Positions 9,813 to 22,314 of a stretch of DNA of 64,000 nucleotides are shown one piece after another. The notes beneath the pieces were generated by a model. It saw only the letters and a list, made by a program, of their open reading frames with translations, did no database searches and was not told the origin of the DNA. Location: NCBI RefSeq assembly GCF_030272615.1, contig NC_081411.1:827136897-827200896 (forward strand), read 5' to 3'. Position 1 is the first letter of the stretch. Every line of letters starts with the position of its first letter. The DNA comes from Cryptomeria japonica (lineage: Eukaryota; Streptophyta; Pinopsida; Cupressales; Cupressaceae). Position numbers and translations under genes: made by a program.

Positions 9813-12141
9813 TGTTAGGAAGCGGAAGGACAACTAAGAGGGGGGGTGAATTATTTGTCAATGAATTTCAACCCAACTTTAAATTAATCCAACTTAAACT
9901 TAATACTAGTAAACCAATCTTTAATATCAGTGAAATAGATTACCAATGTATATCAATATCGATGAAGCTTAATACATGAAACTTAAAGAGAAACACCATC
10001 CACAACATATAACATAGAGATTTTTGACATGGAAACCCTGTAAGGGGAAAAACCACGGTGGAAAACCTTACACACAATCAGATGATACTACTATAGATAG
10101 TAAGTGTATACAAATGGGGTCTGCAAATGCAGAAAGGCCAACCACCTAGAGCACATTGCTCAAGAATGGGAGTCACACTGACTATAGTAGGATGGTTAAA
10201 TCCTAGAACAATGTACTGCTTCAAAGTGCATCTACAATGCTAGATTCAGTACTGGTTTAAGCTCTGATAAACACCTTCAAACCTTCCTTCAACCTTCAGA
10301 TGATGTATGCTTGATTCAATCTATGATCTGCTCATGGGTCAGTGCAAGAAGATAAGTCCACTTTTTGGCCAAAAAGTGGAAGTGTTTTCCCTGATTTTTA
10401 GGTTTTGTCTCATTTGAGCTTAAATTTTGAAACACTTGGAGATTGAATCTTGGAAAAAGTCAGTAAAATAAAAGATAGCCCTTTGAGTCTACTTTCCAAA
10501 TATGTAATTTATTTTAATACCCACATAATAAAAAATAACTTTTTGAATGGATTTCTAAAAACTATGTTTTAAAAATGGTTGTTTCAGGACCATACCATGC
10601 ATGTGTACAACCCACATTTTTTGACACAATTAAAATTATTTTCTCAAACCATTTTGGGAAACAATTTGTAACACATTAAAGATTGATGAGCATATTTTTT
10701 GTATATTTTTTAAAATATTTTTTAACTTAATTTTTTAATGACTGTAATTATCTTTTTAAAAATTTGGCGTGTATGACCCACATAATTCGACATAAACTTA
10801 ACATTTTCTGAATTTTTTTTAAAATAGAATTTGTTTTTGTGTAGATTGCTGACATATAATTTTTTTCAAAATTTATTAAAATAAAAAAGTTATTAAATTA
10901 ACAAAATGAGTTCATATTTCAAGTTTATGGACCCGATTTAGTATAAATTAAATGAAAATAGTTAAAATAATCATTTTTAAATTTTTTTACATATTTAAAA
11001 TCTAGAGAGCATAATCTGAAATGGGTTTTAATTTTGTATTAAACTTCTCTAATTAGAGGCACATAAACTATTTCAGAAGTTCATATTTGTGCTTTCGCTC
11101 ATGGAGATTTGAGTTTGCAGATCCATGTCTTAGGTTTGGCCATCTCAAGCCTAGCTCGGACCTAATCTCAAGGCAAGTGGTGGGTTGTGGAATCAACTTC
11201 CACAAAACGGGCCCCTATTTTGAAAATGGGGGCCCGTTTCCATTTTAAAAACGTGGGCCCATTCGTAAAATTACCATTATTGTCCAAAAATGACAAAATA
11301 GGCCCAAAAAAATGGGTAAAATCAGATTTAAAAATGGGGGCCCATTTTTTAAAAATGGGACCTCGTTTTGTTTTCAAGCGAGCCCCCGTTTGAAAATAAA
11401 ACGAGGGCCCATTTAGTTTTACCTCGAGCCCATGTTTCTTTTTGCCTCAGGGGCCCGAAGAAAAAAGGAGCCCCCTATTTTTTGAAAACGGCCCCCCGTT
11501 TCTAAGAGTGCATTTTCCAATGCACAGACTTTCACCAATTTGTGACCCAATACCTTGAACTTACCCTCATATGATCTTAAATATTCTCACATATACTCAT
11601 ACCATATCGAGTTACAATACCCTCATACATCTCACAAATGAGATCTTACATTTATACAAAACCTAAGACCAAATATTAAGGTCAGCTCACTAAGAATATT
11701 ATATTTAGATCAATTACAAAATAAGTCTTGATGCGATACAAGATGTCAACCTTAATACAATAACCAACAATAAATCATCTCCATAACATGTCGTGCTGAT
11801 CTAGAATAGATAACGTATATCGGTCCATAACCTAGACCTATCTGCCGGTAATAGCAAATATGTTAACCTGATTAGACCAATAACCAAAACACCAAGACAA
11901 AATATCCAAACCATGTCTTTGACATAATCAAGTGATCTCCAAATGATAACAAGTCATCATCTTTTCTAGTGAACATATACCAGTGACTGTGCATAAGTCA
12001 CTAACCTTGTCGGTGAACACAATGTGTTGGTTCAACAGTAAACCAATATAACCATAGTGCCAAATCAACAATGTAGACCTCCATAAGGATAACTGTTGAC
12101 ATTAATGAAAAAACCAATGCAACACATCCATAATACCAACA
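9813..12141 (-). repeat. 3' LTR of element C
   Basis: On the plus strand it starts TGTTAGGAA and ends CCAACA, next to the reverse complement of a polypurine tract (ATCTCCCCCTTTGG). The first ~520 bases match 31856-32362. At 2329 bases it is long. The middle (about 10370-11520) has no counterpart in the truncated right LTR and includes a peculiar GGGCCC-rich block at 11205-11510; whether this block is original or a later insertion cannot be told from this window. Confidence 0.8.
11205..11510. repeat. GGGCCC / A-T alternating palindromic block
   Basis: About 300 bases in which GGGCCC-type cores alternate with A/T runs. The clearest dyad is 11205-11239: a 17-base arm (AAACGGGCCCCTATTTT), one central base, and its near-perfect complement with one mismatch. 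Further cores lie near 11253, 11340, 11405 and 11450. No ORF with recognisable content spans it. Confidence 0.7.
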
Positions 12142-12407
12142 ATCTCCCCCTTTGGTATTGATGGAAACACTAGATAGAAAAATATCTACGTGCCAAAGCA
12201 AAATGCCAAAAACCAATAAACCAACAATCTCCCAAAATAGATCAATACTAAAAATCAAAATACATATCTCCAAGAATATATCTCTCCCCAATCTATATCT
12301 CAAAAGTACAATGTTTTTCCATACATATCTCTCCCCCCTTTGACATGAAATGCCAAAGTAGTTAAGAATAAATACTAGAACATACAACTAACTACTCCCC
12401 CTGAGAA
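12142..12407 (-). promoter_or_regulatory. Polypurine tracts of element C
   Basis: On the minus strand, purine tracts lie at 12142-12155 (adjacent to the LTR, CCAAAGGGGGAGAT), about 12329-12344 and 12392-12407. This repeats the three-tract arrangement of B and D. Only the LTR-adjacent tract is expected to prime plus-strand DNA. Confidence 0.68.
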
Positions 12408-12482
12408 GTAGCTCTCCTCCATCAATGCCAGAAAAAGATTTCTTTGTTAGTGTCTATCAGTTTGATGCCAATCTTCAATCAT

Positions 12483-13909
12483 CTAAGTCTCTGTTCGTGG
12501 GGGAAATACCCCAAGCCTCTCTTTGAGATATTCAAAATTTTCCTTAGGCAAAGGCTTTGTAAAGATATCTGCAATCTGCTCTTTAGTATTCACATAAACC
12601 AAATTCACTTCATTTGCTTCAACATTCTCTTTCAGAAAATTATACTTGATAGAAACATGCTTAGTCTAAGAGTGAAATAACAAATTCTTTGATATATCAA
12701 TTGTTGTTGAATTATCACAATAAATGATTACCGATTATTTGCATTTTACCTTTATATCCTTCAACATTTGCTTAATCCATAATACCTGAGTACAATTAGT
12801 TGTTGTTGCAACATATTCTGCTTATGTTGTAGATAATGATGTGCAACTCTACTTCTTTCTTATCCATGAAGTCATCTGCTGCCAAGAAAAAATGCACCTC
12901 CAGTGCTACTCTTTCTGTCATCTATATCATCTTCCCAGTTAAAATTCATATATACACATAACTCAAAATTGCCATTCTTAGGATACCATAAACCAAGATT
13001 TGTTGTGCCTTGTAGATACTGGAAAATCCTTTTTACTACTGATTCATGATTTTCTTTAGGATTACTATGAAATCTTGAAACAATACATATTGCATTCATT
13101 ATATTAGGTATGGTTTGTGTCAAATACAGTAAACCTCCAATCATAGATTTGTATCTTGTCAGATTAACAAGAGCTGAATCATCCTTCAATGTCAATTTAT
13201 TAGTTGTAGTCATAGGAGTACTTACCAGTTTAGATTTTTCCATACCAAATTTCTTCAGAAGTTTCATCAAGTATTTTGTTTGACATATGAATATACCTTT
13301 ATCTGTTTGTGAAATCTACAAACCTAAAAGGAATTTTATCCCTCCAATCATAGACATTTCAAATTATTCCTGCATCTTGTTAGCAAAGTCCTTACACAAT
13401 CCATCTTCAACTCCAAAAATGATATCATCAACAAAAACTTCAATAACCAAGATGTCATCATTAGTCACTTTGTAATATAAGTTGTTGTTAGCATTACCTT
13501 TAGTGTATCCAAGCTTCAAAATATATTTGTCCAATCTAGCATACCAAGCTCTAGGAGCTTGCTTCAATCCATACAAAGCTTTCCTTAATCTGCAAACCAT
13601 ATTTTTATAATTTGTCAATGAAAATCCATTAGGTTGTTAAATGTAAACTTCCTCTTCAAGATCAGCATTCAGAAATGCACATTTTACATCCATCTAATAC
13701 ACTTTGTACTTTTTATGAGTTGCAAATGCAAGAAATAATCTAACTACCTCAATTCTAGCTATCGGTGCAAAGGTTTCATTATAGTCAATTTCCTCTTTCT
13801 ATGAATAACCTTTACAAACTAATCTTGCTTTATTCCTGATTACTTTACCATCTTCATTAAGTTTATTTCCAAATACCCATTTAGTTCCAATTACATTCTT
13901 GTCTTTAGA
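12483..13909 (-). pseudogene. Copia C reverse transcriptase and RNase H (broken)
   Basis: Reading the minus strand from 13909, RT shows ALYGLKQAPRAWY and the catalytic FVDDIIFG block (about 13364-13618), then the thumb region and RNase H (12872-13270). In RNase H the stretch aligned with the catalytic Y-T/S-D-A-D-W block reads YMNFNW, so that Asp is lost. The C-terminus (QIADIFTKPLPKENFEYL) ends at a TAG at 12483-12485. Stops occur near 13363, 13271-13285, 12871 and in the RNase H tail, so no full-length product is possible. Confidence 0.87.
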
Positions 13910-14896
13910 TCAGGGAACTAGTGTCCATGTATTGTTCTTTTCAATTTGTTCTAATTCATCTTCCATTGCTTTTATCCAATGTTTATCTTGACATGCTTCA
14001 ATAACGGATGCTGGTTCAACTTGAGAAATTAAGCATACCTCTTCATTTTCTAGTCTTCCTCTTGTCATAACACCTTGATATTTATTTCCAATTATCTGAT
14101 TTTTTGAGTGATTTAGTCTTACATACCTGGGTTTATTCACATGTTGTTGTTCTTTAGTCACAGTGGAATTTTCTGATAATGCTGGTATGACTAGATCCAC
14201 AATTTGTACTAGTGCAATCTGTATTGGTTCATTTATGATCATCTCAACTGCCGGTTCAGAATCTACAGACCTTGAATTTCCTCTAAAGTGTTCATCTATC
14301 TTCACATTAGCACTTTCAATGATTTTCTGCAATCTTTTATTCAAACATCTATATGCCTTGCTCTTAGATGAATAACCAAGAAATATTCCTTCATCACTTC
14401 TAGGATCAAATTTACCAACATACTCATCTCTCCTAATATAGCATTTGCTTCCAAATATTCTAAAGTATTTAAGAGTAGGAGTATCACCAAACCATAGTTC
14501 ATAAGGGGTCTTACCGGTTTCACCTTTGATGTGAACTCTATTGAAAGTGTAAACCATTGTATTCACTACTTCTCTCCAGTACACATGAGATAGATTTGCT
14601 TCCATTATCATACTTCTTGTTGCTTCCAGAATAGTTTTGTTCTTCCTTTCCACAATTCCATTATGTTGAGGTGTCTGAGGTACTGATAGTTGTCTTTTGA
14701 TTCCATTCACTTCACAGAATGTATTAAATTCCCTAGATGTAAATTCCCCTCCTTGATCAGATATCAAACATTTGATTTTCTTACTGGTTTCATTCTCTAC
14801 CATTGCCTTGTATAACTTGAATTTTCCAAAATCTTCTGATTTCTCCTTGAGAAAACTAACCCAACACATTCTAGAATAATCATCAATTATTAACAT
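13910..14896 (-). pseudogene. Copia C integrase core and C-terminal region
   Basis: A 328-codon open stretch. It contains SDQGGEF (second catalytic Asp), PQHNGIVERKN (Glu), then YWREVVNTMVYTFNRVH, the RIFGSKCYIRR block and the linker toward RT (HWIKAMEDELEQIEKNNTWTLVP). This is the best preserved part of element C. It is separated from the upstream protease region only by one TAG (14909-14911) at the Gln codon of the Q-G-D-R-Y-F block, the same codon that is TAG in element B at 4079. Confidence 0.9.
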
Positions 14897-14911
14897 AAAA
14901 TATCTATCTCC

Positions 14912-15538
14912 CTAAAGACTTCTTGTTCTTGCTGGACCACACAAATCAGTATGAATTAAATCAAGAATATTATTGGATTTCTCATAAATTCTCTTAAAAG
15001 TTGTTCTAACTTTATTTCCCATTTGACATTCCTTACATACTGGATTATGAGGTTTCACAATTTTAGGTAAATCCCTTACTGCCTTAGTTGTTTTGATCTT
15101 TACAATGCAATCAAAATTTACATGATAGAGTCTCTTATGCCATAGCCAACTTTCATCAATATGTGCAATTGAACATGTCTTATTAATGTTATTCAAATGA
15201 AAGATATTACCTTTAGTCTGATTACCGGTTGTAATCTCCAATCCAGTTCTATTTCTGATTTTGCATTTTTCATTCTTGAATTGTAACTGAAATCCCTTTT
15301 CAACTAATTGAACAACACTCAAAAGATTATGCTTCAAACCTTCAACATAATAAACATTGTCAATATTTTGCTTACCATCCAAAGATTTAGTGCCTCTTCC
15401 TTTGATTAAACAAGCTTTATCATTGCCAAATCTTACTAGATGTCCATTACATTCTTGAAATGACAAGAATTTGCTTATATCACCAGTCATATGATGTGAA
15501 CATCCACTATCAATGATCCATTCATCCTTTTCCTTCAA
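14912..15538 (-). pseudogene. Copia C protease and pre-integrase zinc-binding domain
   Basis: It begins with the protease motif DEWIIDSGCSHHMTGD, with the Asp-Ser-Gly triad intact. The VRFGN and LLSV.QL protease-core blocks follow, then the zinc-binding pre-integrase residues WLWHKRLYHVNFD and CKECQMGNK; one expected Cys of the H-C pair reads Tyr (RLYHV instead of RLCHV). It ends in the start of the integrase core (HTDLCGPARTRSL). Upstream sequence to 15846 is the frame-disrupted Gag tail. Confidence 0.88.
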
Positions 15539-16181
15539 TTTTAGCTACCAGAAGTTGTTCTATCGGTGTGATGATAGGTGTCCATTGATCTTCTTTTATT
15601 GCAACAATTGCACATCCATTGTCTGTCAGATCTTCATCAAACTCATTTGTAACTCCTTCATCAGCATAGTAACATGATTTATCTATGTTCTTCTTAAATC
15701 TATATCTCTAATATTTAGGGTTAGGCTTATATGTTATTTATCTTCCTCTCTCAATCTTGCATGTCTATCAGGACATCTAGATGCTATGTGACCAACTCTA
15801 TTGCAATTAAAATAATTAAACGGTTATTTACCTTCATACTTACTTCCTACTGGAGCTTTAGGCATCTTTCTTGGAAATAGTGCTTCAAGTTCTTCCAGTT
15901 CTTCATTTCCCTCCTGATATCTTCAAGTGCTTTTGCATAAATTGCTTTCAAATCAGATTTGTTAGATGATGATGATGCTTTGAAGGCTAAATTAGTCTTA
16001 ACTGTAGCAGTAGGACCAAATTCCTCAAGCTCAAATGTTGAAAGTTTTCCAACCAAGGTATCTCTAGATACTAATGTATTAGGCATTGTTCTCAACTCAT
16101 TAATAGTAGTTACTTTCATTTTGTAAGCATGTGAAAAAGATCTTAAAACTTTTGAAACAATTTCATCTTCACTTAAGGATC
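15539..16181 (-). pseudogene. Copia C Gag C-terminal half (zinc knuckle region)
   Basis: From 16181 downward it reads SEDEIVSKVLRSFSHAYKMKVTTINEL, the conserved C-terminal part of the plant Copia Gag capsid fold, then a Lys/Ser-rich linker. A zinc knuckle (FNCNRVGHIASRCP-like) is split by stops around 15770-15845. The natural upstream half is at 31355-31798, separated by the 15-kb insertion of element E at 16182. The 5-mer GGATC at 16177-16181 is one copy of E's target duplication. Confidence 0.84.
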
Positions 16182-16991
16182 TGTTGGCAAATGCACACTC
16201 CAATGAGAAATTGTAGGTGATTGAAGGTATTGTCATTGATGGCAACCTTACAATCATATGTCACCAGCAGGCACTGGCACCAGCAGACTCAACACTGGCA
16301 CATAGTTCACCGGCACCAAAAAAGATTGATCACCGGCACCATGGTTGATAGGAATTTTGTGTAAATATATTTTGTAATTAATTATAAAATATTTTTGTAA
16401 GCCGACTTGGTGGATTGTAATATGACTCATATAATTATGAGATCATTGTAGATCATTTAGGAGAGTGAGATATAGAAGGATTAATGTAGATCTAATATGC
16501 GAATTGTAAGGCAGATATTGAATAAGGGTTTATGTAAATTGTAGAGCTTAAAACGGTACTGAATCTGGCATAGTAGATGCTCATCTGAAGCAGTACAAGA
16601 CATTGGATTTGTATAATCCAATTTTGTAAGTCAATGTGACTTCTTTTGTAACTAAGCAATGAGCTCTAAGCACTTGGGCTTCCTGCATGTGTAGGCCCCT
16701 ATTGTAAATAGTAATATTACCTTATTGGCCAGTAAGTGAATATTGTGGGTCACAAATCCCACCGAGGTTTTTCCCACACTGGGTTTCCTCATTAAAAAAT
16801 ATTGTGTTATGGTGTATCTCTTATGTTGTGGTTGTTATTCTTATTTACTGCATTATTTTTGGTTTACTGATACATAGTTTTGATATGCTTTTCATGTTAT
16901 GATTTAAGTAAATTCTTATATCAGTCAAATATCGATTCACCCTACCCCCCCCCCCCCCGCCCCGCTCTCAATATCTTTGGGAATCCTAGCA
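16182..16991 (+). repeat. 5' LTR of element E
   Basis: It starts TGTTGGCAAATG and ends CCTAGCA. It matches 19372-20012 and then 31195-31349. It includes a region rich in GGCACC/CACCGG (16262-16340) and a C-tract near its end (about 16945-16970). Confidence 0.92.
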
Positions 16992-16992
16992 C

Positions 16993-17005
16993 TTGGTATC
17001 AAAGC
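16993..17005 (+). other. Primer-binding site of element E
   Basis: TTGGTATCAAAGC directly follows the LTR. It resembles the Copia initiator tRNA-Met site TTGGTATCAGAGC with one change. Confidence 0.8.
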
Positions 17006-17061
17006 CTGGTCCTTATTTTCAAAAGCCTAACAAGTTGAGGAAGATCTTGACACCGGTAGAG

Positions 17062-18973
17062 ATGGAAAACTTGAGAAAGCAATTGAAAATAGCTCTTTCA
17101 GACTATGATGTAGAAAAAGTAAAGAATATCAAACTTGAAGATGATTTGAAGGCTGCACAGGATATTATTCGAGGACTTCAAGAAAATTTCACTAAAGCAA
17201 GAAACAAAAGAAGAAGAACTTACAATAGGATATTGCTCCATTGGAAAAACTCCTAAGTGAAATAACTGAGGATGGTAAACTGAAAAATATTAGCAAACTA
17301 TATAACACACTTTCCACTGATGATAAAGAAAGTGTAGAGAATAGTGTAATTTTACACTTGGACATATACAAGAAATGTTTGATGGAGATTGTTGATGATA
17401 TACCCACTAATTTATACAGAAGACTAGAAGCTAGAAGGGTAGCTATTGTTGAGCTAGACAAGAAGATAAAAATTGAAAAATTACTTGCAGTGCATCTAGT
17501 AAACTCACCTGAAGAGATAGATCAATTAATCAATGAGGCCAACTGGACAGTATTTTCAACCAGTCACTAACATGTTGCACTTATAGCAGGAAGAGTGAAT
17601 GAAATTTCAGAAGAGACTGCGGATCAACGGGATATATTCCTTGTTGTAAAAGAGGAATAAGAAGAACTTAAAAGACTTAAGACGATCAAAGTCTATCAAA
17701 AGGACAAGGATAAGGGAAAAGGTAAGGTAGGTGGACCTCCAAGCCCAAAAATAACTGATAACTTACCCCCACATCCTTCTGATACTCCACTGGCACATAC
17801 TATTTACAATCAACTGACAACTGAGAGTATGGAGACTCCTTGAGAGGATACAAATCCTAAGTCTGAAATATTGTATACTATGAATATAGACACCCAAGAG
17901 GTAAATAAAGAGACCGTTGAGGATAAGAAGAAAGATATGGCTACTGAGCCACCGGCTGTAGACGCTAAGATTAAGGTTAGCATAGAAAAACCCACTTAGA
18001 TAGAGAAACCAATAGAGGACACCACTGAGAAACCATCAGATGCACTGGTAGATGAAACTGAGAAATAATCAGGAAAACCGGAAATGGACAATGCAGAAGT
18101 GCATACTGAGAAACCGACAGTACATACTAAGACTTTATCAGAAAAACCGGCAGTAGAGAGCACAGAGAAACCCTCAGAGACAAGAACACAAACAGGTTGA
18201 GGTATAGGTTCAAACCAAGACAGTGCCACTGGCAACAGCTGAAAAGCCTAAACCTTTGCTAGTAGAAATGTAAACACAAACTAACCTACTAGAGGTCAAA
18301 ACAAGAAAAGCTATTACTACAACCGGCAACATGGAAATTGTGAAAATAGTTGGAGAGACATCTAGTACTTCAATGGTAGAATTCAAACCAATAAATGTAA
18401 CAGCTTAATGGATTCTATTAAGAAAATCACTGAGTGTAATGCACAAGCCTTGATGACACAATTCCTATTCTTAAATTGATAGCACCCAAGTGCATTGTGG
18501 ACAATAAAGATTCTTTAGGTCAAATAGACACATTGTCTAAATACATCACTGGTAACATTTTGACAATTGATCAAATAAATGAGGAGACATTTAAAGAGAA
18601 AATGAATAAGGAGAAAGAAAAATTATTTGAGGAAATAGTGAAGAAGAATAAGGAACAAATGGAAACCTTATTACTGGCACTAGGAGAAACAATTTTGGAT
18701 TTCAAGAAACTGTACAAGGATACCTACAAAACTAATATTTTGACAGAAGACATCGATTCGGAGATCAGCAAAGCTCAAGAAGAAATTAACAATATTGCTG
18801 ACAATTTAATAGAAGCATCAGATTCATTTTTGGAAATTGAAAAGAACCTTGTAGATCTTGATGAGAAAATTGAGAACTTAGAAAAAGATAAAGAAAAGAT
18901 AAAGCATAAGGCAAAGGATTTAAAATGCAAACTAGGTCCTAAACTAGATTACCTCATTTCTTTGAGAAAATAA
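17062..18973 (+). pseudogene. Element E coiled-coil, EKP-rich protein (unknown function, broken)
   Basis: The first ATG after the primer site, 17062 (MENLRKQLKIALSDYDVEKV), opens a Lys/Glu-rich helical stretch. A frameshift near 17220-17256 moves it to another frame, which continues (EKLLSEITEDGKLKN... to 17570), then with stops through a low-complexity region of about eight EKP repeats (about 17940-18190). A second coiled-coil block is open at 18476-18973 (MNKEKEKLFEEIVKKNKEQ and a heptad-like IEKNLVDLDEKIENLEKDKE). No metal-binding, protease or polymerase motif is visible. I do not recognise the family. It occupies the place of gag-pol in E and might be a structural Gag substitute or an unrelated passenger; both are guesses. 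Confidence 0.6.
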
Positions 18974-19371
18974 TTTTTTGAGGCTCTGGTTCCCAAACTT
19001 AAGACACTGGAAGAGAAAATGCAACACCTCACTGTTACAATTCAGAGAACCGAAGTGGCATTAAAATACAGCAAAAGGTTCAGCGACAGTCAAAATTTTA
19101 CATTGGTAGACATCTATCAGATTGTAACCCACTGATTACAAAGATCTAGGCAGGAACCACACTCCACTAACAGTGAATGACAACCTTTGTGATTGATGTC
19201 AAAGAGGGAGTAGTGGAGATGAGAAAAATGATCAGAAGAAAGACATCATCAGCTCAGGGGGAGCACACTTTTGATAACACAGTTTTCTTAAGACAATTTT
19301 GGCAAAAGCTTTTTGGATAACTTTTTGGTTTTTTTCTCATGAGTATTTCCATCAATACCAAAGGGGGAGAT
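18974..19371 (+). other. Element E 3' noncoding region with polypurine tracts
   Basis: The coiled-coil protein trails off with stops after 18973. Purine tracts lie at about 19252-19266 (CTCAGGGGGAGCAC) and 19361-19370 (AAGGGGGAGA); the second abuts the 3' LTR, whose first bases are TCTTGG instead of TGTTGG. Confidence 0.7.
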
Positions 19372-20012
19372 TCTTGGAAAATGCACACTCCAATGAGAAA
19401 TTGTAGGTGATTGAAGGTATTGTCATTGATGGCAACCTTACAATCATATGTCACCAGCAGGCACCGACATCGGCAGACTCAACACCGACACACAGTTCAC
19501 CAGCACCGAAAAGATTGATCATCGATACCATGGCCGACAGGAATTTTGTGTAAATGTATTTTGTAATTAATTATAAAATATTTTTGTAAGCTGACTTGGC
19601 GAATTGTAATATGACTCATATAAGTATGAGATCATTGTAGATCATTTAGGAGAGTGAGATATGGAAGGATTAATGTAGACCTAATATGCGAATTGTAAGG
19701 CAGATATTGGATAAGGGTTTATGTAAATTGCAGAGCTTAAACCGGTACTGAATCTGGCATAGTAGATGCTGATATAAAGTAGTACAAGGCATTGGATTTG
19801 TATAATCCAATTTTGTAAGTCAGTGTGACTTCTTTTGTAACTGAGTAATGAGCTCTAGGCACTTGGCCTTCCTGCATGTGCAGGCCCCTATTGTAAACAG
19901 TAATATTCCCTTATTGGCCAGTAAGTGAATATTGTGGATCAAAAATCCCACCGAGGTTTTTCCCACAATGGGTTTCCTCGTTAAAAAAATATTGTGTTAT
20001 GGTCTGTCTCTT
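19372..20012 (+). repeat. 3' LTR of element E, left part
   Basis: Matches 16182-16830 of the 5' LTR. It is cut at 20012 by LINE F; the 20 bases 19993-20012 are duplicated at 31175-31194 with one mismatch, the expected LINE target-site duplication. Confidence 0.92.
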
Positions 20013-20541
20013 TTCTTTTCAATAAAAATGGATTATTCCACTAAACATTTTTATTAATATTTTTTATTTTTTACACATGATTCAAAGAGCATACCAGAGG
20101 AAAGAACCCTGGGAAGAAAACCTCCAGTCACAACTCATAAAATAAACCTATAGTATCTAACGGATCAATTTATACACCCTACCCAAAACCACATACAAAA
20201 TACAGTCACAACACATATAATATCAATTTTGCATAGAGCCCATATGACAACTTGCCAAAAAAATCCAATCGGATAATTTTCAAATGTAGACTCCATAGCT
20301 GCTATCAATGGAAGAAGACAAAATTTTCCAAAGACCTGTGCCAAATCCCATGAGCCAAAATCCTTCCTGCCAAAAAAGAAAGTATCAAAAAACCTTTGGA
20401 AAAACACTATTATATCAAATACCATGACCTTGAACTCTTCTCCAGACAATGAACATGAATACTTGAAATGAAAGGGGAAAGCATGAATAATTATCATCAT
20501 AAAATTTTACATCGACGTTACTCAAGAAAATCATATGACTA
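20013..20541 (-). other. LINE F 3' untranslated region
   Basis: Between the end of the RNase H frame and the 3' target duplication. It is AT-rich, with no conserved coding content. Its end, read on the minus strand, is A-rich but has no long poly(A) run. Confidence 0.65.
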
Positions 20542-22309
20542 TTACTGCAAACCTTCCCATACCCTAGAAGGAATTTCCTCAAAACCCACCTCTCGCTGAT
20601 TAGCATTGCTATCAATGGCTAAATTTGCCAAATAATCTGCAATCTTATTAACTTCTCTGTAACAATGGGATACCAAGAAAGATTCAAACAATTCTAATTT
20701 TTGTAAAATGGGATCAACTATATACTGCAAATTCCAACAATTCGATTTCTTTTTCATAACACATTGAATAATCACCATAGAATCACCTTCAATTATTAAG
20801 TCCTTAATTCCTAAAGAGATTGCCATATCCAATCCAAAAGACAAAGCATGAAATTCTGCATAATTGTTATTTTTAAAACCAATAGCATGACACTTAGCTT
20901 GAATAAAATTTACATTGTGATCATAAATTACCATGCCTACCCTAGTCGGCCCAGGGTTACCATGAGAGGCCCCACCAAAATTTAGTTTAAAGTGCCCTTG
21001 CAGAGGAGGTTTCCATCTAGCAGAGCATCTCTTACCTATTGCAACATTCTTTTTTAAAATTGAACCATGAGAGGGTAAAACTAATAGCAACTTCCAAACT
21101 CTAGTAACTCTACTATCACAGTGTGAAAAAGAAGTAAGATTTTCCAAATTCTTATAAATAAATATCCTGTTATTTCTCTCTAGCCAAACATTCCAAATCA
21201 CAATAGATGGAGATATGATCAAAAGGCATGCATAAAAAAGATGAGGCAAACATAAAAGGCCAAGATCTAAAATGGGAAATGAGATCTTTACCAATAAAAA
21301 AGGATATATCTACCTTCTCAAACAACCACTGCCAACATTCATAAGCATAATCACAATGTAGGAACAAGTGTGAAGAAGATTCCAACTTTTTGTTACAAAG
21401 GACACAAGGGAAAACAACAGTAATACCAAGCCTGTCTAGTCTCATACTTGTAAGGACTCTATCATGAACTGCCAACCAAGCAAAGGCTCCTGCTTTGGGA
21501 AGACAAACCGAATGCCAAAACAACTTATAAGGCCAAGAAGATAAATCTTTAGCAACCATAAGAGAGTTGTAACCATCTTTAACAGCGTACTTACCAGAAA
21601 TATTATTTGTCCAAATAAGTTCATCCTCAAAATCAAAAAGAAATACAATTCTATCCCCCAAAATCTTTTCAAAATCTAATTTCATGCTTTGATCAACATC
21701 TAAGAAATCAATCGACTTCCATCTAGCTAGCTTAAGGGGTCCACTAGTCACAATTTCAAAATAAACTGCTACAAAAACACCCCAAAGGGAGGAAAGAACA
21801 GTGATCAAAGGAGACCCATCCCTAATATTCACCAAAGGTGTGTGTCCATTCCATACTTCATCCCAGAATTTGACCTTTCTACCATTATGAACAATCCATG
21901 AGAGATGAGGCAAAATAACTAATCTACATTTACAAAGGAAATTCCAAATAGCAGAATCCAAAGGCAAATTTGAGACTTTAAAAATGTACTCTCTCAGTCC
22001 ATTATTTAAATATTTGGCAAACATAATCTATTCCCATAAGGAGCTAGGCTTGTCATATAATTTCCAAACCAACTTAGTACCTAAGGCTAAATTCTGATTC
22101 TCTAGACTCCGAATTCTTCTTCCCCCAAGTTCCTTAGGCAAACATACCTTATCCCATGCAACTAAAGAGAGTGTCTTCTTGCCATCTTTATTATTGTTCC
22201 AAAGAAAATCTCTAAGAGTATCCTGTAAACTAACAATGCCTGCTTTTGGAGACTTCAAAATAGACATGAGATATATGGGAACAACATTCAAAATAGACTT
22301 GATGAGAAC
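20542..22309 (-). pseudogene. LINE F ORF2 C-terminal part: RT thumb, zinc-binding region, RNase H
   Basis: This continues the RT ORF after element D. It reads the post-RT region (SILNVVPIYLMSILKSP; RDFLWNNN; AWDKVCLPKELGG), the plant-LINE zf-RVT zinc-binding segment (CVLCNKKLESSSHLFLHC, about 21350-21405), then a C-terminal RNase H (20560-20990). In RNase H the first catalytic Asp is Gly (NFGGASHGNPGP); the Glu (YAEFHAL) and the later Asp residues (EGDSMVII, IADYLANLA) remain. Breaks: a TAG after about 22028 and frame changes near 21170-21294. It ends with a stop at about 20542. Confidence 0.88.
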
Positions 22310-22314
22310 AATTT

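Noticed and set aside
9813-9979. Extra C-terminal residues of the A reverse transcriptase frame
   Set aside because: The frame past 9812 reads into the LTR of element C; it is a chance extension.
16945-16975. Long C-tract near the LTR end of E as a special signal
   Set aside because: Equivalent C/G tracts occur near the end of all the Copia LTRs in the window; length differences look like ordinary homopolymer slippage or sequencing error.
17996-18235. Minus-strand Val/Ser-rich frame
   Set aside because: It is the shadow of the EKP-repeat region of element E on the other strand.
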